Assembly: GCA_026985495.1 (NCBI GenBank)
Contig: JALSQJ010000095.1
Location: 1-12,792 of the forward strand
Source of the DNA: Campylobacteraceae bacterium
GTDB taxonomy: Bacteria > Campylobacterota > Campylobacteria > Campylobacterales > Sulfurovaceae
Length of the DNA stretch: 12,792 nucleotides
Direction: 5' to 3'
The translations under genes were made by a program, and so were the position numbers. Below the pieces are notes generated by a model, which had not been told where the DNA came from, did not search any database, and saw only the letters and a program-made list of their open reading frames with translations. Below, one piece after another: positions 6,249-12,792 of the stretch (positions are counted from its first letter, which is position 1; each line of letters begins with the position of its first letter).

Positions 6249-6900
6249 AGAGTAGAGATAAATAGTTATATATAGCAACTAAAAGAGATACTGAGATAGC
6301 CAAATAGACCCAAACAAATCGTGGCTGTTTTGCAACAACAAGCCCACCTATAACTCCAGCAACTAAGCCACCCACATGAGCAGAGACATCAATAGAGGGG
6401 AAGAGAAAACCAATTACAAGATTAATCAGCAATATAACTCCAAAATCTTTCATAAATGCCATAAACTGTTCTCTCATTCTATTTCGATGAACAAAAGCAA
6501 ACCCTGCTAATGCACCAAAAACTCCAAATATAGCTCCACTTGCTCCTACTGCCCAACCATCTGGGTGCATATAGATAGAAGTAAAAGCTCCAAAAAATGC
6601 AGAGATGAAGTAGATAGACAAATAGGCAAACTTACTAAAAAGTCTCTCAACTACTCTTCCTACCATGTATAAAGAGAGCATATTCATAACAATATGTGTC
6701 CCACCAGAGTGTAAAAATATTGAGCTAACCAATCTATAAATCTCACCTTTAACTACAACCCAATAACCACTCAATGCACCCTCTTGATAGATAAAATTTT
6801 CAAGTGATGGGATAAGTATAGGAGTAAGAAAAATAGTAATATTCAAAATAATTAACAAATAGGTTAAGGGGTACTCTTTAAATTTAGATAAATAGCTCAT
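6232..6900 (-). CDS. Rhomboid-family intramembrane serine protease
   Basis: 222 residues of six- or seven-segment membrane protein. Rhomboids cut transmembrane segments of other membrane proteins within the bilayer. The catalytic dyad is visible: S121 in GASGAIFG (119-126) and H175 in SAHVGG (173-178). The oxyanion and structural residues H69 and N73 lie in GGTHIVMNMLSLY (66-78), and the family's ExWRL-like element appears as EIYRLVSS (53-60). Everything needed for activity is present. The gene starts 19 bp after the comEC stop and overlaps the following lipoprotein start by 17 bp, so it belongs to the dnaB-comEC run. No natural substrate can be read from the sequence; the overlapping lipoprotein is a candidate partner only by position. 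Confidence 0.93.
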   Translation of the reverse strand: MSYLSKFKEYPLTYLLIILNITIFLTPILIPSLENFIYQEGALSGYWVVVKGEIYRLVSSIFLHSGGTHIVMNMLSLYMVGRVVERLFSKFAYLSIYFISAFFGAFTSIYMHPDGWAVGASGAIFGVFGALAGFAFVHRNRMREQFMAFMKDFGVILLINLVIGFLFPSIDVSAHVGGLVAGVIGGLVVAKQPRFVWVYLAISVSLLVAIYNYLSLLYVSIV

Positions 6901-6919
6901 GTAGTTTCCAATTTTTTAT

Positions 6920-8194
6920 TTATGATACCAAAAAGCCACTAAACAAACCAATAGCAAAAAGAGTAGAAACTAAAAGTAGGAGATAAAATAGCCATCGTGA
7001 GAATATTGCACAAAAAGATAGAAGTAGATATAAACCTCCATAATATGATGGCAGTAAAAAGAGATGCTCTTTGGCTTCAAGTGTAAAAAGTTTTATGAGC
7101 ATTGTATCAAAAATATCACCAACTCCAAATAGGTGTAAAAGCATACTTATTGGGTAAAAAAGAGAAAATATCAATGAGAGAATAGGTGAAAAAATCTGTA
7201 AAGAGCTAACCAAAGGAAAAATCATATGTACAATTGGCAACATTAAGATAAAAATTACAACACTTATAAGTAGAGTCATTAAATATCTATTTACTGTTGA
7301 GAAGTAGTGCAGTAGCAAAAAGATATAAAATACCCCTGCAACTGAAAACCAAAAAGCTAAAGAGAGTAGCAACATTGGAAAGATAACCAATAAAATTAAA
7401 ACAACCGTTACTAAAAAAGTAATTGAGATTAACTCTACTCCTAAAAGTAGAACAATCCACCCAACTAACATCATAGTATATGAACGAACTAATGAGGGAG
7501 GAGAGCCTACAAACCAAACATACCAAGCTAGAAGTAGTAAAACCATAAAACCAATATCAAAAAGGTCAAAACGATAAGGGAAAAACCTCTGCTGTAGAGG
7601 TCGATAAAAAATTCTAAGTAGAAAAAATAGTAGAGAAGATAAGATAGCCAAATGAAAGCCACTTAGAGCAATAAGATGGCTCACACCTAAAGTTGAAACT
7701 CTATTTCGTAAAGATTTCTCTATAGGTGTAGCAAAGTAGATAGCTTTATAGAAACTTCTTATCTCATCATTGTGATGTTGCCTCTCAATAAAGGTAAAAA
7801 TATCCCTCTTTGGACTCTCTTCATCATCATAAATCTCTCGAACCAAAGAGGAGATATATGGTGTTCCTAAATAGTCAAGAAAATGCATCTTCTTGTTAGG
7901 AAAAAGCTTCAAACGTATCTTAGAAGTTATCTCCTCTTGACGTATTTTAGTACGAGAAAAAAAGTTCATATCTAAAGCAGGACTATAGAGCTTTAAAATA
8001 GTATGATACTCATTCTCTTTCCACTTCTCATAGGCTTGAATTACCTCTACATCGCTATAATAAAAAGGTTTCTCTCGAAACTCTTGGAACTCTCCATATA
8101 GAAAAAATAGTCGTACAAAAAGTAGCAACAGAAGCAGTAGCACTGCCAACCAAAACTCTTTTAAATTTAAAAAAAGTTTCGGTTTTTCAAGCAT
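6920..8194 (-). CDS. comEC: ComEC/Rec2-family DNA uptake channel, short form
   Basis: 424 residues. ComEC is the inner-membrane channel that takes single-stranded DNA into the cytoplasm during natural transformation. The N-terminus has one membrane segment (about 12-32), followed by a soluble part to about 150. The competence domain follows, with its signature GVSHLIALSGFHLAIL (170-185) and then many membrane segments to the C-terminus. No metallo-beta-lactamase domain (HxHxDH) is present, whereas Bacillus-type ComEC proteins of about 750 residues carry one. H. pylori ComEC is similarly short, as I recall, and also lies beside dnaB. The gene begins 9 bp after dnaB and is followed by the rhomboid gene 19 bp on. 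Whether the organism is naturally transformable cannot be judged here, since no other com or type IV pilus genes are in the window. Confidence 0.9.
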   Translation of the reverse strand: MLEKPKLFLNLKEFWLAVLLLLLLLFVRLFFLYGEFQEFREKPFYYSDVEVIQAYEKWKENEYHTILKLYSPALDMNFFSRTKIRQEEITSKIRLKLFPNKKMHFLDYLGTPYISSLVREIYDDEESPKRDIFTFIERQHHNDEIRSFYKAIYFATPIEKSLRNRVSTLGVSHLIALSGFHLAILSSLLFFLLRIFYRPLQQRFFPYRFDLFDIGFMVLLLLAWYVWFVGSPPSLVRSYTMMLVGWIVLLLGVELISITFLVTVVLILLVIFPMLLLSLAFWFSVAGVFYIFLLLHYFSTVNRYLMTLLISVVIFILMLPIVHMIFPLVSSLQIFSPILSLIFSLFYPISMLLHLFGVGDIFDTMLIKLFTLEAKEHLFLLPSYYGGLYLLLSFCAIFSRWLFYLLLLVSTLFAIGLFSGFLVS

Positions 8195-8203
8195 TCAAAA
8201 TAC

Positions 8204-10144
8204 CTAAATTGTTGGTAGTTCTATATTCCCCATATCTCGGGTATCCATATTTCCATCCTCTTCATAAATAACTTCAAATGGAACATCTCTACCTCCACCT
8301 TTTGGTGCATCTACAAAGCGAGTAAATCGTTTTTGGAATATAAGTCGAACTGTTCCTGTAGGTCCATTTCTATGCTTACCTACAATAAGCTCGGTCTCCT
8401 CTTCTGGTTTATTCTGAAACGTATTCTCATACTCTTTACCCTCAGCTTTTGCCTTCATCTCTTTCTCTTTTTCAGCAGCCTCACGATAGACATCATCACG
8501 ATAGACAAACATTACTATATCGGCATCTTGCTCAATAGAACCAGACTCTCTAAGGTCACTAAGCATCGGTCGTTTGTTATCTCGACTCTCAACTCCACGA
8601 TTTAACTGTGAAAGAGCAATAATTGGTATTTGAAGCTCTCTAGCCAACTGTTTTAATCCTCTTGATATTTCAGAAATAACCTGCTGTCTCCCCTCTTTAT
8701 TATCTCCACTCATTAGTTGTAGATAATCAATAATAGCCATACTAATCTCAGGGTGTTGCCCTTTAAGTTTACGCAATTTAGAACGTACATGATGAATGGT
8801 AGCCATTCCTCCATCGTCCACAAAGAGCTTACGACTTGCCATCTTATCGGCTGATTTAGAGAGATTACTCCACTCATCATCTGTCAAATCCCCTACTCTA
8901 AGCTTCTGCAACGGAATAGAGGTCTCCGTAGAAAGTAACCTAAGCATCAACTGTTCAGCTGGCATTTCAAGTGAGAAAAATGCTACGCCTTCCCCTCTCT
9001 CTATGGCTTTTTGGGTCATGTTTAGAACTAATGAAGTGTTATGCGTAACTGTCATATCTTCAAGTAAAAACAACTTATTCCCATCTATCTCAAAACCATA
9101 ATAGTCATCTACTTTATCAAATTCTACTTTAATACCTGTATATTCTATTTCATCAGAAACACTATATTTATCTGAATAACTGAAAGAGAGCTTTGAAAAG
9201 TCAAGTTTACTTTTGTACCCCTTATAATTACTCTTAAATTTAGTGGACTTCTCTAAATATTCCGAAACCTCAATATTTAAAATATCGCCATGTTTATCTT
9301 TCCCCTCATTTCGAGAACGCTTAAGTGATAAAATATGCGACTTATTAACCCTATAATCTATCCCTTTATTTTGACGAACCCAATACATCTCTTCACGTCC
9401 ACGAGCCAAAGAGAGTACTTTTCTAGGCGTTGAATCATCACCCATTAACTCATCACCCACCACAATATCTTCTACTTTTTTTAACTCTCCAGAGTACATT
9501 AATACCTTTGTGCCTTTTCCCAAACATTTCCCCATCGCAGGTCTAGCAGCTACAATAATAAGGTCACCCTTACCAAACCCTTGTGTATGGTCATTTAGAT
9601 TATGGAACCCTGTATCAACCCCAAGAAGTTTTGAGTTTCCCAACGCTTTTAGACGATTTATCTCTTCTATCATAGAGAGAGTTATCTCTTTTGACTCTCT
9701 AAAATCTTCACTCGTACTATCTTGAGTAATCTCATAGAGCTTTCGCTCTACCATATTCATAACCTCTTCGGTTGGTAGGTCATCTTCTATAGTCAATTTT
9801 TTAATAGTAGTTGCCAATGTTGCCAAAGCTCGTTTTGTTGAACGTGATTTAATCTCAGCTAAATAGGCATTGGTGTTGGAGATAGGATTTGAAGCCAATA
9901 CATCTAAAAGAGCAACCTCATCGTAATCTCCATTACTACTCAATTTTGTCTTTAAAAACTCTTCATCTATTGGTTTATCTTCTCGTATCAACTCCTCCAT
10001 TGCCACAAAAAGGTGTTGATGAAAAGGTAGATAGAAATCTTGTACTTTTAACTTTGATGCTATCTCTTCAAAAATTTGAGGGTCAAATATAATTGCTGAA
10101 AGAACTGCCCTCTCTATATTTAAGTTATATATATTTTCACTCAC
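8204..10144 (-). CDS. dnaB: Replicative DNA helicase DnaB, precursor interrupted by a mini-intein
   Basis: 646 residues as translated, 483 after intein removal, a normal DnaB length. DnaB is the hexameric 5'-3' helicase at the replication fork. The N-terminal domain covers about 8-105 and a linker runs to 170. The RecA-like ATPase domain starts at LLGVDTGFHNLNDHTQGF. Its Walker A sequence ARPAMGK (200-206) is cut by the intein and resumes as TSLVLN (370-375). Walker B is IIDYLQLM (471-478); LSQLNRGVESR (511-521), DLRESGSIEQDAD (530-542) and KHRNGPTG (590-597) are all intact. Neither extein contains a cysteine. The start is GTG at 10144 with AGGGG about 8 bases before it; no ATG is available in the right place. 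It lies 20 bp after ispG and 9 bp before comEC. Confidence 0.96.
   Translation of the reverse strand: MSENIYNLNIERAVLSAIIFDPQIFEEIASKLKVQDFYLPFHQHLFVAMEELIREDKPIDEEFLKTKLSSNGDYDEVALLDVLASNPISNTNAYLAEIKSRSTKRALATLATTIKKLTIEDDLPTEEVMNMVERKLYEITQDSTSEDFRESKEITLSMIEEINRLKALGNSKLLGVDTGFHNLNDHTQGFGKGDLIIVAARPAMGKCLGKGTKVLMYSGELKKVEDIVVGDELMGDDSTPRKVLSLARGREEMYWVRQNKGIDYRVNKSHILSLKRSRNEGKDKHGDILNIEVSEYLEKSTKFKSNYKGYKSKLDFSKLSFSYSDKYSVSDEIEYTGIKVEFDKVDDYYGFEIDGNKLFLLEDMTVTHNTSLVLNMTQKAIERGEGVAFFSLEMPAEQLMLRLLSTETSIPLQKLRVGDLTDDEWSNLSKSADKMASRKLFVDDGGMATIHHVRSKLRKLKGQHPEISMAIIDYLQLMSGDNKEGRQQVISEISRGLKQLARELQIPIIALSQLNRGVESRDNKRPMLSDLRESGSIEQDADIVMFVYRDDVYREAAEKEKEMKAKAEGKEYENTFQNKPEEETELIVGKHRNGPTGTVRLIFQKRFTRFVDAPKGGGRDVPFEVIYEEDGNMDTRDMGNIELPTI
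9038..9526 (-). mobile_element. Mini-intein in the DnaB P-loop, no homing endonuclease
   Basis: 163 residues (C207-N369 of the precursor) inserted in frame between K206 and T370 of Walker A. Splicing blocks are clear. Block A is CLGKGTKVLMYSGELKKVED, with nucleophile C207, continuing to VGDELMG. Block B is VNKSHILSL (266-274) with the conserved His at 270. Block F is YYGFEIDGNKLFLLEDMTV. Block G is THN, with penultimate H368 and terminal N369, followed by T370 as the +1 nucleophile. T370 is also the Walker A Thr, so exact splicing restores GKT. No LAGLIDADG or HNH motif is present; the stretch from about 312 to 340 is a short linker where an endonuclease would sit in full-size inteins. Mobility is therefore lost or supplied in trans. 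All splicing residues are present, so activity is expected though unproven. Confidence 0.95.
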
Positions 10145-10164
10145 TCTTTAAACCCCTAAAAAAA

Positions 10165-11226
10165 TTATCTATTCTCTTTAGCAAACGCTTCAACCTCTTC
10201 TACAAATCTGTCAACCAACTCATTTTCAGGTAGTCGTGCTACAACTTCCCCTTTTATCATAACCAACCCTGCCTCTTTACCATACGCAATAGCCACATCG
10301 GCATGTTTCGCTTCACCAATAGCATTAACCACACACCCCATAACCGACACGTCCATAGGGGTTTTAATGTGAGCTGTTCGTCTCTCAACCTCTGCTACAG
10401 CTGAAACTAAATTAGCCTCTATACGTCCACATGTTGGGCAAGATATAATGTTTAAACCATCTTTAACACGCCCTGAATCTTTTAAAATTGCTTTTCCAAC
10501 TTTAATCTCCTCTTCCAACTCTCCTGTAATAGAGATTCTCATGGTATCGCCAATTCCATCTAAGAGTAAAGCTCCAAGACCAATAGAGGACTTAACTGTT
10601 GCATGAAAAATTGTTCCTGCCTCTGTTACTCCAAGGTGAAATGGGTAGTGGTTTTTAGGTCGTAACATTCGGTAAGCATCAACCGTTCGCTCTACATCTG
10701 AAGCTTTTAAAGAGACCTTTATATCTGTAAATCCCAAATCCTCTAAAAACTTAATATTATACTCAGCACTTGCTACCATACCCTTAGCTGTTGCTCCATA
10801 TTTATCATCAAACTCTTTTTCTAAACTTCCTGCATTTACCCCAATTCTAATTGGTAAATTTCGCTCTTGACACGCTTTGACAATATCTTTGACACGACTC
10901 TTCTCCCCTATATTTCCTGGGTTTATACGGATACAATCTACCCATTTAGATGCTTCTAATGCTAATTTATAGTTAAAGTGAATATCAGCAATCAAAGGTA
11001 ATGATATCTGCTCTTTTATCGCTTTAAGAGCTAAGGCATCTTCCATTTTAGGCACAGCCACACGAACCATGTCAGCCCCTGCAAAGTGTAAACGGTTAAT
11101 TTGTTCTACGGTTTCAGCCACATTATTGGTGTCACTATAGGTCATGGATTGTACTGAAATAGGAGCATCTCCACCTACGGCTACATCACCTACATAGATT
11201 TTTTTGGTTGGGTATCTTTCTTTCAT
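10165..11226 (-). CDS. ispG: 4-hydroxy-3-methylbut-2-en-1-yl diphosphate synthase (MEcPP reductase)
   Basis: 353 residues, the length of the compact bacterial IspG (GcpE). It reduces methylerythritol cyclodiphosphate to HMBPP, the next-to-last step of the MEP isoprenoid pathway, using a [4Fe-4S] cluster. The TIM-barrel part covers about 1-245, with [15 protein letters not shown] (22-36), LIADIHFNY (78-86), IRINPGNIG (99-107) and LGVTEAG (198-204). The cluster domain has C263 and C266 in CPTCGR and C298 in MGCVVN, with E305 as fourth ligand in NAIGEA. This is the same spacing as the E. coli enzyme. No key residue is missing. The ATG at 11226 gives [13 protein letters not shown], a typical start; the ribosome site (AAGAAG) is weak. 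It precedes dnaB by 20 bp and follows the REP-like inverted repeat. Confidence 0.97.
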   Translation of the reverse strand: MKERYPTKKIYVGDVAVGGDAPISVQSMTYSDTNNVAETVEQINRLHFAGADMVRVAVPKMEDALALKAIKEQISLPLIADIHFNYKLALEASKWVDCIRINPGNIGEKSRVKDIVKACQERNLPIRIGVNAGSLEKEFDDKYGATAKGMVASAEYNIKFLEDLGFTDIKVSLKASDVERTVDAYRMLRPKNHYPFHLGVTEAGTIFHATVKSSIGLGALLLDGIGDTMRISITGELEEEIKVGKAILKDSGRVKDGLNIISCPTCGRIEANLVSAVAEVERRTAHIKTPMDVSVMGCVVNAIGEAKHADVAIAYGKEAGLVMIKGEVVARLPENELVDRFVEEVEAFAKENR

Positions 11227-11254
11227 GTTTGCTTCTTTATTATTTATTTAATAT

Positions 11255-11282
11255 CGTAGGTCGGGTTGTCCTCATCCCGACA
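11255..11282 (+). repeat. REP-like palindrome, left copy
   Basis: A 28-bp GC-rich unit. After the first base it reads GTAG followed at once by an imperfect palindrome with arms GTCGGG (11260-11265) and CCCGAC (11276-11281) and a 10-base loop. A conserved GTAG before a small palindrome is the hallmark of REP sequences. It is the inverted partner of 11362-11389, with 27 of 28 positions complementary. Confidence 0.75.
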
Positions 11283-11361
11283 ATTCTAACGATTATTATA
11301 TTTTATCGTTCATTTTATATCTTTTTATGTCAAGATATATTTGTTTCATTGAGCTAATTTA

Positions 11362-11389
11362 TGTCGGGATGAGGGCAACCCGACCTACG
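11362..11389 (-). repeat. REP-like palindrome, right copy
   Basis: Read on the minus strand this is the same 28-bp unit as the left copy with one base changed at 11375: GTAG, then GTCGGG, a 10-base loop, and CCCGAC. The two GTAG ends point outwards from the pair. Confidence 0.75.
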
Positions 11390-11418
11390 GTTGTTATATC
11401 AAATTTTACCCAAAAATA

Positions 11419-12792
11419 CTAAGAGAACTCCACAGGATCCATATCAATTTCTATCAAAGGATTATTTACAAAATGTAGTGCTTTTAAAAGTATCGAACGT
11501 TTAGATGCGCGTAACAAGATATTAAACCTATACTTATTAGCAATCCGTTCAATGGGAGCTTTTCCATGACCTACTATCTCAACACCCTCAAAAGCTTTTA
11601 ACTTTGTCACTGTATCTAAAGTTATTTTACCAGCTTTTTCCTCTTTAACATGAGAAATCAAAATTCGTGCCAAACTTACAAAAGGAGGGTACATATCCTC
11701 CACAAAAAGCATCTCATCTTTTAAAAAGGCTTCATAATCATTCAAATATAGACTAAAAAAATCTGCATTTTGAGACTGCACAATCACCTCAGCAGATTTA
11801 GCACGACCAGAACGCCCTGCTACTTGCAAGAGCAGACTCATCGCCCTCTCTCTAGCCCTATAATCTCCCAAACCTAAAATATAGTCCATACCTAAAATAA
11901 TAGAGAGTGTAATATTCGCATAATCATGCCCCTTACTTAACATCTGTGTTCCTAAAAGTAAGTGGCTCTCTTTTGCCTCAAAACGTTTTAAAGCTTTTTT
12001 CAATTTAGTAGCTGTAGTAATACTATCTCTATCAAACTGCTCTATTACCATATTAGGTATTGCACTCTCAACTATCTCTTTTACCTCTTCTGTTCCCATT
12101 CGCTCACTTATCAAAGGCTCATGCCCACAATGTGTACAGACTGTTCTAATAGCTTCTGTATAGTTACAATAGTGACACTTCAGATGCCTAACTTTTCTAT
12201 GTAGAGCCATACCCACTGAACAGTAAGGGCAGAGATGAGTAACCCCACACTTTTGACAATACAAATACTTAAAATTTCCTCGTGTTGGCACAAAAAGAAG
12301 TGACTGCTTATCTGCTTCAAAATTCTCCATAAGCTTTTTAAGCATTGCATTGTTTAGCGTTGTTCCCCCCATAAAATAGTATCTCTTTTTGGTCTTAATA
12401 AAAGGTTTTTTGAGCCGTACAACATCATATTTGTGGTAAGAGCTAAGGCTAGGAGTAGCACTTGCCAAAATAACTTTAGCCCCTAACTTTTTAGCCATAT
12501 AAACAGCCATATCACGAGCATGATAGCGTGGTTTCATCATAGATTTATAGCTGTCATCATGCTCTTCATCGACAATAATCAAACCCAAATTTGTCAAAGG
12601 CGTAAACAACGCCGACCTAGCACCTGCGACAATATCGACTTCATTATTATGTATCTTCTCTAAAATCTCCTCTTTTCTCTTTTTGGTCAATTTAGAGTGC
12701 CACATCACCAAACGCTTTCCAAAATAGTTAGTGAGTCGTTTTTCCATCTGTGGGGTAAGGGAGATTTCAGGCATCAAAAAAATACACTGTTT
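11419..12792 (-). CDS. priA: Primosomal protein N' (PriA) helicase, N-terminus cut off by window edge
   Basis: 457 residues are visible; the frame is open through the right edge (reading KQCIFLMPEISLTPQ), so the N-terminal DNA-binding part and Walker A lie outside. PriA recognises stalled forks and reloads the replicative helicase. Visible landmarks, counting from the edge: PEISLTPQ (8-15), the GARSALFTPL motif, the helicase II box DEEHD (75-79) and SATPS (111-115). A zinc-binding module follows with eight cysteines in four CxxC pairs at 179/182, 188/191, 206/209 and 219/222. The later helicase motifs include GTQMLSKGHDY and QVAGRSGRA. The stop is TAG at 11421-11419. I recall PriA of related bacteria at about 620 residues, so roughly 160 are missing. 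It is separated from ispG by the inverted REP-like pair, so cotranscription with ispG is uncertain. Confidence 0.95.
   Translation of the reverse strand, partial: KQCIFLMPEISLTPQMEKRLTNYFGKRLVMWHSKLTKKRKEEILEKIHNNEVDIVAGARSALFTPLTNLGLIIVDEEHDDSYKSMMKPRYHARDMAVYMAKKLGAKVILASATPSLSSYHKYDVVRLKKPFIKTKKRYYFMGGTTLNNAMLKKLMENFEADKQSLLFVPTRGNFKYLYCQKCGVTHLCPYCSVGMALHRKVRHLKCHYCNYTEAIRTVCTHCGHEPLISERMGTEEVKEIVESAIPNMVIEQFDRDSITTATKLKKALKRFEAKESHLLLGTQMLSKGHDYANITLSIILGMDYILGLGDYRARERAMSLLLQVAGRSGRAKSAEVIVQSQNADFFSLYLNDYEAFLKDEMLFVEDMYPPFVSLARILISHVKEEKAGKITLDTVTKLKAFEGVEIVGHGKAPIERIANKYRFNILLRASKRSILLKALHFVNNPLIEIDMDPVEFS

Larger units (their letters stand above)
11255..11389. repeat. Inverted REP-like pair (BIME- or MITE-like element) in the priA-ispG gap
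   Basis: Two 28-bp inverted repeats face each other across 79 bp of AT-rich spacer; the only mismatch pairs 11269 with 11375 and would be a G-U pair in plus-strand RNA. The spacer can form two more small hairpins, AACGAT/ATCGTT (11288-11310) and TATATCTT/AAGATATA (11316-11339). No convincing target-site duplication flanks the element and no transposase is in the window. The 192-bp gap between priA and ispG (11227-11418) holds nothing else I can name. It may also supply a terminator-like structure for priA. Confidence 0.7.

Noticed and set aside
6249..6278. TTG start extending the lipoprotein by ten residues
   Set aside because: The ATG at 6248 directly begins a good lipoprotein signal peptide; the extension spoils it.
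7287..7526. Minus-strand 79-codon frame inside comEC
   Set aside because: It is an alternative frame of the comEC gene; the transmembrane-like composition comes from the overlapping gene.
9038..9526. Reading the dnaB interruption as a pseudogene, insertion sequence or domain fusion
   Set aside because: The frame is intact, all intein blocks and splice-site residues are present, and removing the segment restores an exact Walker A motif.
8333..10092. Several plus-strand open frames (67-101 codons) opposite dnaB
   Set aside because: They lie antisense to conserved DnaB and intein coding sequence and have compositions typical of shadow frames.
11227..11418. A small gene in the priA-ispG gap
   Set aside because: I saw no frame with a start, ribosome site and useful length; the gap is explained by the inverted REP-like pair.
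1..12792. CRISPR array, tRNA/rRNA genes, riboswitch, prophage or defence island
   Set aside because: I found no regularly spaced repeats, no RNA gene signatures and no phage or defence genes; the accessory content is limited to the intein and the REP-like pair.

Overview
This AT-rich window (about two-thirds A+T by eye) looks like chromosomal DNA of a Campylobacterota (Epsilonproteobacteria) bacterium, possibly a Sulfurovum- or Sulfurimonas-like relative; the genus is a guess. The evidence is a short ComEC of about 420 residues without a metallo-beta-lactamase domain, placed directly after dnaB (I recall the same pairing in Helicobacter pylori), and promoters made of a TATAAT -10 box with no recognisable -35. 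Most genes are housekeeping or cell-envelope genes. I see no prophage, CRISPR array, rRNA, tRNA or biosynthetic cluster. The longest stretch without a gene is the 192-bp priA-ispG gap.

Layout, left to right. Positions 1-848 (-) hold most of an NqrB/RnfD-like (UnbU-like) membrane protein that runs off the left edge. Just upstream of it in transcription is an M23 peptidoglycan endopeptidase (858-2264, -), preceded by nadC (2391-3212, -). nadC and smpB (3293-3751, +) diverge from an 80-bp region with two back-to-back TATAAT boxes. smpB meets a lipoprotein L,D-transpeptidase (3752-4369, -) tail to tail with no base between the stop codons. A tandem universal stress protein (4473-5327, +) and a small secreted cysteine- and proline-rich protein (5440-5697, +) follow, with a Fur-box-like sequence and a candidate promoter between them. 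A 9-bp hairpin at 5708-5730 closes this half.

The right half is on the minus strand and reads, in transcription order, priA (off the right edge) - inverted REP-like pair - ispG - dnaB - comEC - rhomboid protease - lipoprotein. From ispG to the lipoprotein the gaps are only 20, 9, 19 and -17 bp, so this is probably one transcription unit combining isoprenoid synthesis, replication, DNA uptake and membrane or envelope functions.

Two features stand out. First, dnaB carries an in-frame 163-residue mini-intein (C207-N369) that splits the Walker A P-loop between the invariant Lys and Thr. It has no homing endonuclease, and its catalytic Cys is the only cysteine in the 646-residue precursor, so an active replicative helicase depends on splicing. 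Second, the priA-ispG gap contains two 28-bp GC-rich inverted repeats around a 79-bp AT-rich spacer. Each repeat reads outside-to-inside as a GTAG tetranucleotide followed by a small palindrome, which is the architecture of REP sequences mobilised by REP-associated (RAYT) transposases.
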